DNA of 6,298 nucleotides, taken from positions 2,511 to 8,808 of the forward strand of contig MTOL01000460.1 in NCBI GenBank assembly GCA_002011685.1, read 5' to 3'. Within the stretch, counting starts at the first letter, position 1; each line of letters begins with the position of its first letter. A program made the position numbers and the translations under genes. Origin of the DNA: Deferribacteres bacterium JdFR-76. GTDB lineage: Bacteria; Zhuqueibacterota; JdFR-76. Under the pieces are notes generated by a model. The model was given only the letters and a program-made list of their open reading frames with translations, was not told the DNA's origin and did no database searches. Shown in pieces: positions 1 to 5,554 of the stretch.

Positions 1-231
1 CCCCACCACTTCGGCCGCTTTCACAAAACCGCGGACGGGCGCAAGAAATATCCGACCGATCCCCTGCCCGGAACGCTCCACCCGGTGGTAAGAGCCCGGC
101 ACCAGAACGGTACGCCCATCCTCCTGCCTGCGAGCATACTCCCCGGCGGGCAAAATCCAGGTAAACGCCGCCATAACGGCCGTGAATCCAAAAATTAGTA
201 CAAAGGTGTTGGGAATTCTGGGCAGCCGCAC
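1..231 (-). CDS. YfcC-family membrane transporter, N-terminal fragment (cut by left edge)
   Basis: Only the first 77 codons are present, and the reading frame is open to base 1. The translation begins MRLPRIPNTF, has one hydrophobic segment at about residues 9-27, then WILPAGEY (25-32) and VPGSYHRVE (44-52). These blocks are typical of the start of YfcC / DcuC-like inner-membrane carriers (COG1288 type), annotated variously as C4-dicarboxylate or basic amino-acid antiporters. The substrate cannot be read from this fragment. I chose the GTG at 231-229 because family members start just before the first membrane helix with a K/R-x-P-x-T/N-F-like stretch. No good Shine-Dalgarno precedes it. The frame stays open back to a TAG at 318-316 with no ATG or TTG, so the start is not certain. 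It is probably driven by the promoter at 531-503. Confidence 0.75.
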   Translation of the reverse strand, partial: MRLPRIPNTFVLIFGFTAVMAAFTWILPAGEYARRQEDGRTVLVPGSYHRVERSGQGIGRIFLAPVRGFVKAAEVVG

Positions 232-367
232 GTCTTTGACCCAACCCGAACAATTCCTGAACGTTCTTCCTTGCTTCTGCTCCTCCGGCTGCCAGGACAG
301 AGAGTCTTTCTTCGCCTACTCCCCAAAACGCGGTATCCGGCTTCTTCTTTCCCCACAAGAATACCCT

Positions 368-389
368 GAAAGGCCGCTACAGGCCTTTC
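368..389 (-). other. Leader hairpin upstream of the YfcC-like gene
   Basis: GAAAGGCC (368-375) and GGCCTTTC (382-389) form a perfect 8-base-pair stem around a 6-base loop. It lies about 137 bases upstream of the GTG start, inside the predicted leader. It is not followed by a T run on the minus strand, so it is a structural element of unknown role rather than a terminator. Confidence 0.4.
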
Positions 390-502
390 TGCCTGGCCTC
401 CGTTTTAGGAGCACAGCACTTTATTTCAATTCCCGGTGCCGGAAAACGCTCTCCAGCAGGGAATAGCCTTTTTCGGCAGGATTTTGAAAAAATTTACGCT
501 TC

Positions 503-531
503 AAAGTAAAGATTTGTCCAGATGATGTCAA
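503..531 (-). promoter_or_regulatory. Strong sigma70-type promoter for the YfcC-like gene
   Basis: On the minus strand TTGACA (531-526, perfect consensus) is followed by exactly 17 bases and then TACTTT (508-503). Immediately upstream, up to about 551, lie A/T tracts (AAATTTTTT and AAAAAAAT) that resemble an UP element. Transcription should start near 496, giving a leader of about 265 bases before the GTG at 231. No ATG occurs on the minus strand anywhere in that leader, which fits an untranslated leader. Confidence 0.65.
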
Positions 532-708
532 GGATTTTTTTCAAAAAATTTCCGGCAGGAAGAAGGTTTTCTCAAAGAAACAGAGTGCCCCCTGCGGAAA
601 TCCCCCCAGAAACCGGAAAATTTGCTTCCGGGCCTGCCTTCCTGCTGTCAGTACATTTCACCCCACGTAACAGATTGATTTCTAAAAAATTCGCAGGAAA
701 CCATACAC

Positions 709-739
709 GTTCCCATCTCCAACGGGAAATCATGGGAAC
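709..739 (-). repeat. Inverted repeat downstream of the kinase gene
   Basis: GTTCCCAT (709-716) pairs perfectly with ATGGGAAC (732-739). A second GGGAA at 724-728 could pair with the same TTCCC instead, so two stems compete. It sits 43 bases after the kinase stop codon. It may mark the transcript end or protect the 3' end, but the U tract of an intrinsic terminator is missing. Confidence 0.35.
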
Positions 740-781
740 AGTTCTCTTTAGAAGAGCCGGAAGAAAAAGAAAGTTACGGCC

Positions 782-1693
782 TCAGGGCAACTCAAATGAG
801 GTCATACGGTGAAAATCGTGGCACCGAAGAAGGATGTCAGACTTTGAAATTTCTTTCAGTTTTTCTACACCAAACCCTTCCACATTAAAAGATGCCGCCG
901 CGCTACCATAGACCACCGCTTTCCTGAAAACCTGCGGCCCAAACTCTTGCGCGTGGGCTAGGTACCCCATGAGCCCTCCAGCAAAGGTGTCCCCGGCACC
1001 CGTCGGATCCACAATGGCGCGAACAGGGTATGCGGGCAGGAAAAAAAAGCCATCTTCCAGCAGTAACACCGCGCCATGTTCCCCTTTTTTCACAATCACC
1101 ATTTTGGGTCCCCAGCTGCGGATGATCTCCATCGCCTCTGGCAGATTCTGCCGCCCCGTCAGCTGACGCGCTTCTTCATCGTTCACCACAATGCCATGGA
1201 CCCGGGAAATCACTTCCTTCACACGCCCAAAATCGCGCTCGATCCAGAAATTCATGGTATCCATGGCGACAAACTGCGGCGATTCCATCTGCTCCAGCAC
1301 CCGAAGCTGTAAATCCGGCCCAATGTTGGCCAGAAAAACGTATTTGACGGAACGGAGATGTTGCGGGATATCCGGATCAAATGTTTCAAATACGTTAAGT
1401 TCGGTAAAAAGGGTTTCACGTTCGGAAAAATCGCTGGAATAGCGCCCTCCCCAGCGGAATGTCTTCCCGTTCCGGATCTGCAACCCAGAACAGTCGATGC
1501 CCCGCTCCCGGAAAAGCTGGAGGTCGGTTTCCCTGAAATCCTTTCCCACAACCGCAACCACGTGCACGGGAACAAACAAAGCAGCCGCCAGGCTGAAAAA
1601 CGTGGCTGACCCGCCCAACTGTTCCTCTGACCTGCCGGCAACTGTTTCAACCGTATCGTACGCAACGGAACCAACCACCAGAAGTGACGCCAT
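782..1693 (-). CDS. PfkB (ribokinase)-family carbohydrate or nucleoside kinase
   Basis: A 303-residue cytoplasmic kinase of normal length for the PfkB family, which transfers phosphate from ATP to a sugar or nucleoside hydroxyl. Visible landmarks are an N-terminal beta strand (SLLVVGSVAYDTV, 3-15), the signature-1 glycine region GGSATFF (27-33), the NxxE metal-site motif NDEE (171-174), the KKGEHGA strand (202-208), and signature 2 DPTGAGDTFAGG (229-240) with the expected catalytic base Asp235. The middle block around MDTMNFWI (144-151) matches, as I recall it, an uncharacterised ribokinase-like subgroup found in bacteria and archaea, so I give no substrate or symbol. The ATG at 1693 follows GGAGAG with an 8-base gap. 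It lies 67 bases after argS with no terminator between, so it is probably the last gene of the rsfS-argS unit. Confidence 0.9.
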   Translation of the reverse strand: MASLLVVGSVAYDTVETVAGRSEEQLGGSATFFSLAAALFVPVHVVAVVGKDFRETDLQLFRERGIDCSGLQIRNGKTFRWGGRYSSDFSERETLFTELNVFETFDPDIPQHLRSVKYVFLANIGPDLQLRVLEQMESPQFVAMDTMNFWIERDFGRVKEVISRVHGIVVNDEEARQLTGRQNLPEAMEIIRSWGPKMVIVKKGEHGAVLLLEDGFFFLPAYPVRAIVDPTGAGDTFAGGLMGYLAHAQEFGPQVFRKAVVYGSAAASFNVEGFGVEKLKEISKSDILLRCHDFHRMTSFELP

Positions 1694-1760
1694 GGTTTTC
1701 TCTCTCCGCTCTACTCTTTCGCTGTCGCTTGCTAGCACTCCTTCCTGTGAAACACCCCGG

Positions 1761-3398
1761 TTACATCACCTCAGGCGCGGTGATCCCCAAAATCTTCAGG
1801 CCATTGGCGAATACATAGCGTGCTGCCCGCACCAGAGCCAGACGAGCCAGGGACAACTCGCGGTCTTCTGTCACCACACGGTAATCGTAGTAAAACTTGT
1901 GAAAAATCGTCGCCAGATCCGTCAGGTACTGGGCCAGATTCTGCGGTTCCAGGGTTTCATGAAGCCGGATCACCACCTGTGGAAATTCCGCCATCTTCCG
2001 GATCAGATCCAGCTCCTCCTCTTCTTTCAATAGGCGAAGATCCGCCGACGGGTCGAAACGTAGCCCCTGACGGGCCGCAAATTTCTCGATATTGCAGATC
2101 CGTGCATGGGCATACTGGATATAATAGACCGGATTTTCTTCGGATTCTTTTGTGGCCAGCGTGAGATCGAAATTAAGGTGACTGTTCATGCTGCGCATCA
2201 CAAAAAAGAAACGGGTCACGTCTTCGCCTACGCGATCCAGCAGTTCGTCCAGAGTGACAAACGTGGCCTTCCGGGTAGACATCTTCACCTTTTCTTCGCC
2301 TTCCATCAGGGTTACAAACTGATGAATCAGTACTCTTACCCGGGAAACGTCGTAACCAAGGGCTTTCACGCCGGCCAGCACATCCGGATAAGTCGCAATG
2401 TGATCAGCTCCGAAGATATCCACAATCAGGTCAAAGCCCCGGTCAAATTTGGTCTTGTGGTAAGCAATATCCGGAAGGCGGTAAGTAGGTTCTCCTGTAC
2501 TTTTGACGATGACACGGTCCTGATCTGCGCCGAATTCCGTGGTTTTGAACCAGAGTGCCCCGTCCTTTTCATAAACCAGGCCCTTTTCCCGGAGCAGACG
2601 GATCACTTCATCAATCTTCCCTTCGTCATAGAGAGATTTTTCATTGTAGAAGCTATCGAAAACAATTCCCAGGCGTTTCAGCGTTTTTTTGATGTCCTCA
2701 AAAATCAGCTGTTCGGCTGTATCTTTAAAAACCGGATCGTCGGCCCGGTCGCGGAGCGAATCGCCGTATTTCTCCAGCAGATGGCGGGCAATCTCTTTGA
2801 TGTATTCGCCCTGATAATAATCTTCGGGAAAATCGATCTTTTCGCCCAGCAGTTCCAGATAGCGCAGCCGCACCGACTCGCCAAGAATACGCATCTGGCG
2901 GCCGGCGTTGTTGAAATAGTACTCGCGCTGGACAGAATAGCCACAGGCCTCCAGAATATTGGCCACCGTATCGCCCAAGACCGCCTGCCGCCCATGACCA
3001 ATGGTAAGCGGACCCGTAGGATTGGCACTTACAAACTCCACCTGAGCCTTTTTGCCGCGGCCGATGTCATTCTTTCCGTACGAGTCGCCTTTCTCCAGAA
3101 TTTCCTGCAGCTGCGTGTAAATCCAATCCGGATTGTAGAAGAAATTGATAAATCCGGGACCAGCAATCTCAACTTTCGATATCCGTCGGGAATCCAGCTC
3201 CAGATGATCCACTATCTCCTGAGCGATCTCGCGTGGATTCCTCTTTAACCGGCTGGCCAGCTTCATGGCCACGTTGGTAGCAATATCGCCAAACTCTTTA
3301 CTCCTGGTGCGCACCATCTCCACTTCAAAATCCCCTTCTGGCAAAAGATGGCGCTTTTTCAGGGTACTCAGAAGCTGTTCCCGCAAGTACTCTTTCAT
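1761..3398 (-). CDS. argS: Arginyl-tRNA synthetase
   Basis: ArgS (545 residues, full length) activates arginine with ATP and charges tRNA-Arg in the cytoplasm. In order: the N-terminal ArgS-specific tRNA-binding domain (about 1-90, with EFGDIATNVAM at 35-45), the class I catalytic core beginning VEFVSANPTGPL (120-131), the HIGH-equivalent TIGHGR (132-137), KMSTR (372-376) as the KMSKS loop, and the all-helical DALR anticodon-binding domain starting at YYIQYAHARI (425-434) and running to the end. The first histidine of HIGH is Thr132 while His135 is kept. The ATG at 3398-3396 is preceded by AGAGGAG and overlaps the rsfS stop codon as ATGA, which suggests translational coupling. A GTG-type start 15 codons upstream would lie inside rsfS and is not needed. 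Confidence 0.97.
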   Translation of the reverse strand: MKEYLREQLLSTLKKRHLLPEGDFEVEMVRTRSKEFGDIATNVAMKLASRLKRNPREIAQEIVDHLELDSRRISKVEIAGPGFINFFYNPDWIYTQLQEILEKGDSYGKNDIGRGKKAQVEFVSANPTGPLTIGHGRQAVLGDTVANILEACGYSVQREYYFNNAGRQMRILGESVRLRYLELLGEKIDFPEDYYQGEYIKEIARHLLEKYGDSLRDRADDPVFKDTAEQLIFEDIKKTLKRLGIVFDSFYNEKSLYDEGKIDEVIRLLREKGLVYEKDGALWFKTTEFGADQDRVIVKSTGEPTYRLPDIAYHKTKFDRGFDLIVDIFGADHIATYPDVLAGVKALGYDVSRVRVLIHQFVTLMEGEEKVKMSTRKATFVTLDELLDRVGEDVTRFFFVMRSMNSHLNFDLTLATKESEENPVYYIQYAHARICNIEKFAARQGLRFDPSADLRLLKEEEELDLIRKMAEFPQVVIRLHETLEPQNLAQYLTDLATIFHKFYYDYRVVTEDRELSLARLALVRAARYVFANGLKILGITAPEVM

Positions 3399-3805
3399 GA
3401 CTCCTCTTTGTCCTCTATCACCTCGATCTTGGCATCTCCCCACAGCGTTTCCAGGCTGTAATACTCCCTCGTTTCTTTTAGAAATACATGGACCACCACA
3501 TCAACATAATCCATCAGCACCCAGCGAAGGCTTTCATATCCTTCAATGTGCCAGGGCTTGATTTTCTTCTGGTTCATCTTCTCTTCAATATGATCCACAA
3601 TAGCTTTGACCTGCGTATCGGAATCGGCAGAGCAAAGGACAAAAAAATCGGTAATGTCCGTCAGCCCGCGCAGATCCATGATGATCACATTGCTGGCTTT
3701 CTTCTCCAGAGAATATTTTGCCAGCTGGCGCGCCATGCGTTTTGTGGCCCCCCGTTTCCGGGCGGTGCTCCGCTGAGCTTTCCGCGTTTCTTCGGCCTTA
3801 ATCAT
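3395..3805 (-). CDS. rsfS: Ribosomal silencing factor RsfS
   Basis: RsfS (older names YbeB / Iojap) binds L14 on the large ribosomal subunit and blocks subunit joining during starvation. The core fold spans about residues 24-127. Diagnostic blocks are IIMDLRGLTDITDFFVLCS (41-59), the ESLRWVLMDYVDVVVHVF strand (91-108) and REYYSLETLWGDA (113-125). The ATG at 3805 has AGGA 8 bases upstream. It gives a 23-residue, very basic extension (six Arg and four Lys) before the usual RsfS beginning MARQLAKYSLEKKA at residue 24. An internal ATG at 3736 would give a conventional length but has only a distant G run upstream. This is the first gene of the rsfS-argS-kinase unit. Confidence 0.95.
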   Translation of the reverse strand: MIKAEETRKAQRSTARKRGATKRMARQLAKYSLEKKASNVIIMDLRGLTDITDFFVLCSADSDTQVKAIVDHIEEKMNQKKIKPWHIEGYESLRWVLMDYVDVVVHVFLKETREYYSLETLWGDAKIEVIEDKEES

Positions 3806-3902
3806 GCCATTTCCTGCTTTTTTCTTCTAACTCCCCCACCCTTTCAAGAAACACAATCTCCCCGCTGTCTGCACGAAATAATCCCGTTTCGCCTTTGATT
3901 AT

Positions 3903-3935
3903 GCTATATTTATGACACCCCACCTTACAATGCAA
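3903..3935 (-). promoter_or_regulatory. Probable promoter of the rsfS-argS-kinase operon
   Basis: On the minus strand TTGCAT (3935-3930) is followed by 17 bases and TAAATA (3912-3907). An overlapping alternative is TTGTAA (3930-3925), 16 bases, TATAGC (3908-3903). The A/T-rich block lies between the terminator at 4018-3987 and rsfS and would give a leader of roughly 90 bases. Which hexamers are used is not decided by sequence. Confidence 0.5.
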
Positions 3936-3986
3936 TGAATTTTTGACTGTAAGGATTATAAAATGCCAGATACGGCCAAAAGGGAT

Positions 3987-4018
3987 GAAAAAGAACCGGC
4001 CGCGTAACTTCGACCGGT
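3987..4018 (-). terminator. Intrinsic terminator of the LytR_C unit
   Basis: On the minus strand ACCGGTCG (4018-4011) and CGGCCGGT (4002-3995) form an 8-base-pair GC-rich stem with one G-U pair around an 8-base loop. TCTTTTTC (3994-3987) follows directly. It is placed after the CXXCH segment and before the rsfS promoter, so it separates two transcription units. Confidence 0.75.
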
Positions 4019-4038
4019 AAGATTGGCCCCTATTTGCG

Positions 4039-4113
4039 CTACTGGAAAATTTCACCCTCCCGTCTCAGCATCCACTGAGACGGACCGTTTTCATGGCAAA
4101 GCTCACAGGGATC
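4039..4113 (-). other. CXXCH-containing segment in the +1 frame (possible C-terminal half of 4112-4294)
   Basis: Skipping the T of the upstream TGA stop gives DPCELCHENGPSQW and a tail of 10 residues ending REGEIFQ before TAG. CELCH (4107-4093) is a c-type heme attachment motif, and CHENG resembles the context in small cytochromes. The joined product would be about 84 residues: export signal, polar linker, one CXXCH. The same frame opens at a GTG at 4254 but has no ribosome site or signal peptide there, so it is unlikely to be a gene by itself. Only about 21 residues follow the motif, too few for a class I cytochrome c fold. Confidence 0.35.
4060..4083 (-). other. Perfect 9-base-pair hairpin in the CXXCH segment
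   Basis: CCGTCTCAG (4060-4068) and CTGAGACGG (4075-4083) flank a 6-base loop. The stem falls within the PSQWMLRR codons. On the minus strand GAGGGTGAAATTTTCC follows, not a direct U tract, so I do not call it a terminator; the real one is at 4018-3987. Confidence 0.5.
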
Positions 4114-4294
4114 ATCTCCGGTCCGGGTAAGGCTGGACAGCTGGAGGTCTTTCCGGAGTAGCGTACCGGCTCTCTTCCTCGGTGGTTTCGTCTTGCCGCT
4201 TGTTGGGCCGGGTTGGCCCCCGATCACAGGCAAACGGTTCCAGCCAAAAGACACCCAAAAGAAAAACCAGCAGAATCCGCTGCCACCACTTCAT
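4112..4294 (-). CDS. Small signal-anchored ORF, likely front half of a frame-split CXXCH protein
   Basis: I do not recognise this 60-residue product. It begins MKWWQRILLVFLLGVFWL, a basic N-terminus and a hydrophobic core ending near Cys23 (LEPFAC, a poor lipobox because of Pro at -3). A polar linker rich in Glu, Arg and Pro follows (about 24-60). This looks like an export signal or membrane anchor with nothing folded behind it. A weak GGAAA lies 8 bases before the ATG. It lies 85 bases after the LytR_C gene and before the terminator at 4018, so it is probably co-transcribed. The frame ends at AGA-TGA; one base onward in the +1 frame the sequence continues into a heme-type CXXCH motif (see 4039-4113). 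It may be a complete small protein, a frameshifted gene or a sequencing error. Confidence 0.45.
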   Translation of the reverse strand: MKWWQRILLVFLLGVFWLEPFACDRGPTRPNKRQDETTEEESRYATPERPPAVQPYPDRR

Positions 4295-4379
4295 AGCAGG
4301 TTTCCACTTTCTTTTCCCATCCGCCTGCTGTCTTTTAACACTTTGGCCAATGGTTTTTGCAGGTTTCTGTAACCATCGG

Positions 4380-4916
4380 TCAAGGACGGAATGCTTTCAA
4401 CTGGCGGTAATCCTTGCCCAGAACCACGGTCGCTTCCAGGCTCAAATCCTCGTTCAGAATGGCGCTAACCCGCGCACGCGGTACCCCCAGAACTTCTGCC
4501 AGCCGCCTCCCGTATTCCGCCCGCAAAGACCTCCGGTCGATGATAAAAGTGGAATCCACCGAAAAGGTGCGGTAATTATCCGTATTGACTACATCATAGC
4601 CCCTTTTCCGCAGGAAATTCCCCACCTTTGCGGCGATGCCAGAAACCCCACAACCGTTCAGCACCTCCACACGCGGAATTTCCCGGAGAATTTCCACCTT
4701 TTTTTCGGGCCCGGATGCCGGAAGATTGGCAGGCTCGTGCGGGGCAAAAAAACGCCAGGCCCAGGAGCCAACAAACCCCAGTATAAGCAGAATCAGAACA
4801 ATGAGGACCCAGTTGAGGATCATTTCTCCAAAGGAAGGAGGCGGCCCGCTCCGCTTCGGTTGCAAAGACCGTTTTCTAATGGGCCGTTTTTTTGCCTGTA
4901 CCCGCCGCCGTTTCAA
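4380..4916 (-). CDS. Membrane-anchored LytR C-terminal (LytR_C) domain protein
   Basis: A 178-residue protein with a strongly basic cytoplasmic tail (1-22), a Pro/Ser stretch, one membrane helix (about 33-57), a short linker, and a LytR_C-type domain (about 82-176). That domain is shown by VEVLNGCGVSGIAAKVGNFL (83-102), RGYDVV (105-110) and EATVVLGKDY (161-170). The LCP phosphotransferase domain that precedes this fold in many cell-envelope proteins is absent, so it probably binds something in the periplasm and is not an enzyme. The start is TTG at 4916 with AGGAG 9 bases upstream; an in-frame TGA lies two codons before it. An ATG at residue 32 preceded by GGAG would remove the basic tail and is the alternative. 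It lies in the same unit as the exported protein upstream. Adjacency to rsfS is, from memory, common in FCB-group genomes. Confidence 0.85.
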   Translation of the reverse strand: MKRRRVQAKKRPIRKRSLQPKRSGPPPSFGEMILNWVLIVLILLILGFVGSWAWRFFAPHEPANLPASGPEKKVEILREIPRVEVLNGCGVSGIAAKVGNFLRKRGYDVVNTDNYRTFSVDSTFIIDRRSLRAEYGRRLAEVLGVPRARVSAILNEDLSLEATVVLGKDYRQLKAFRP

Positions 4917-5005
4917 AATTCAGAGCTCCTGAACACACCCAAAAAACGTTCGATCTCCACCCCCATCACCGTTCGTGCAGAAGATCTCCCGCCCTGAATC
5001 ACCAC
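4913..5005 (-). CDS. Possible 30-residue linking ORF
   Basis: A short frame runs from GTG 5005 (or GTG 5002, or ATG 4966) to TGA 4913 and fills the gap between the exported-protein gene and the LytR_C gene. It overlaps the upstream stop by a few bases. Its TGA overlaps the downstream TTG start as TTGA, the arrangement expected for coupled translation. The C-terminal part reads MGVEIERFLGVFRSSEF. No clear ribosome site precedes any of its starts, and I recognise no family, so it may be chance. Confidence 0.15.
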   Translation of the reverse strand: MVIQGGRSSARTVMGVEIERFLGVFRSSEF

Positions 5006-5478
5006 TGGTGCCAATCCGGTGCGTAAAGGTAATAATTATAAGGGACCCTCCGCACTTCAAGAAAAAGCTGGGTGTTGGCAGAAGGCGTGTACTTCAACTG
5101 CGCCCCGGAAAAGAACAAACCGTTCCGGAAAAACAGATTCGGCGATGTCCCAAGCTTTGGATCCCCCAGCGGCCGGTTCATCATAATGCCCCACTGAACC
5201 GACAGAGTAAGCGGATCAGAAATCCTGTAGCTCATGGTATTTAGGTAAACAGCCTGCGTGTAGGCTGAGCCGCCAAAACTGCCAATCACAAACGAATAGC
5301 TCTGGGACATGTGAAACCGGTCGGAATTCAGTAATGGGCTGGAAATCAGGGCAATGGGATTCATTCCAAACCGCAGGACAGTGCGCATATCCAGACCGGT
5401 GGCTTGAGATTTGAGCTGTGCAGAGGCCATTACTGGTAACAGCAAAAACAATCCCACAACGATGATCTTCTTACGCAT
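4999..5478 (-). CDS. Small exported, beta-strand-rich protein (unknown function)
   Basis: This 159-residue protein has a textbook Sec signal peptide: MRKK, a hydrophobic core, then VMASA-QL with signal peptidase I cleavage predicted after residue 20. The mature part of about 139 residues alternates polar and hydrophobic residues with many Tyr, Phe and Trp: SYSFVIGSF, YLNTMSYRISDPLTLSVQWGI (78-98), LFFSGAQLKYTP and TQLFLEVRRVPYNYYLY. It ends in Trp. This is the look of a small outer-membrane or periplasmic beta protein, but the length is short for a closed barrel and I know no named family. The ATG at 5478 is preceded by AAAGGAGG, the best ribosome site in the window. It has its own promoter (5538-5510) and is probably the first gene of the unit that includes the LytR_C gene. 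Confidence 0.8.
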   Translation of the reverse strand: MRKKIIVVGLFLLLPVMASAQLKSQATGLDMRTVLRFGMNPIALISSPLLNSDRFHMSQSYSFVIGSFGGSAYTQAVYLNTMSYRISDPLTLSVQWGIMMNRPLGDPKLGTSPNLFFRNGLFFSGAQLKYTPSANTQLFLEVRRVPYNYYLYAPDWHQW

Positions 5479-5509
5479 GGCCCCTCCTTTTCTGTTCTAA
5501 CACAATAAA

Positions 5510-5538
5510 ATTATAATCAGCCGACCCACCAAATGCAA
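5510..5538 (-). promoter_or_regulatory. Promoter of the exported-protein / LytR_C unit
   Basis: On the minus strand TTGCAT (5538-5533), exactly 17 bases, then a perfect TATAAT (5515-5510). The start site should lie near 5503, leaving about 25 bases before the ATG at 5478. It fits in the 76-base gap after panC, so the downstream genes need not depend on panC transcription. Confidence 0.7.
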
Positions 5539-5554
5539 TAGCTTTATGCGAACG

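Larger units (their letters stand above)
232..781. other. 550-base gene-free region: transporter leader plus upstream control DNA
   Basis: I see no credible protein or RNA gene here; the open frames on both strands lack a ribosome site and protein-like composition. It holds the promoter at 531-503 and several inverted repeats. These are a perfect 8-base-pair stem at 368-375/382-389 with a 6-base loop (inside the leader), a 6-base-pair stem at 613-618/626-631, an 8-base-pair stem at 709-716/732-739 with a 15-base loop, and a small stem at 744-748/752-756. None has a proper U tract next to it on the minus strand, so none is a clear terminator for the kinase gene. Short A-tract plus GCAGGA motifs recur at 474-495, 543-560 and 684-697. 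I do not recognise a known riboswitch. Confidence 0.6.

Noticed and set aside
197..356. Minus-strand GTG-started frame within the transporter leader (Arg/Ser-rich, about 52 codons)
   Set aside because: It has no ribosome site, overlaps the start of the transporter in another frame and lacks protein-like features.
780..801. Possible terminator at the end of the kinase gene (CCTCA/TGAGG stem)
   Set aside because: The stem is only 5 base pairs with a 12-base loop, and the pyrimidine run begins about 8 bases later, so it is too weak to call.
522..812. Plus-strand 96-codon frame in the intergenic region
   Set aside because: It has no ribosome site and an Arg/Lys/Phe-rich random composition, and it covers the transporter promoter and several inverted repeats.
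1694..1738. Longer start (GTG at 1738) for the PfkB kinase
   Set aside because: The Shine-Dalgarno-like AGGAAGGAG overlaps that GTG with no spacing. The extra residues (LASDSERVERREK) are not kinase-like, and the ATG at 1693 has a well-spaced GGAGAG and starts right at the first beta strand.
2106..3248. Plus-strand 380-codon open frame opposite argS
   Set aside because: It is an antisense shadow of argS. The sense strand encodes an intact synthetase with all its motifs.
3798..4055. Minus-strand 85-codon frame between the CXXCH segment and rsfS
   Set aside because: It runs through the intrinsic terminator and the rsfS promoter region, has no ribosome site at its start, and its composition is not protein-like.
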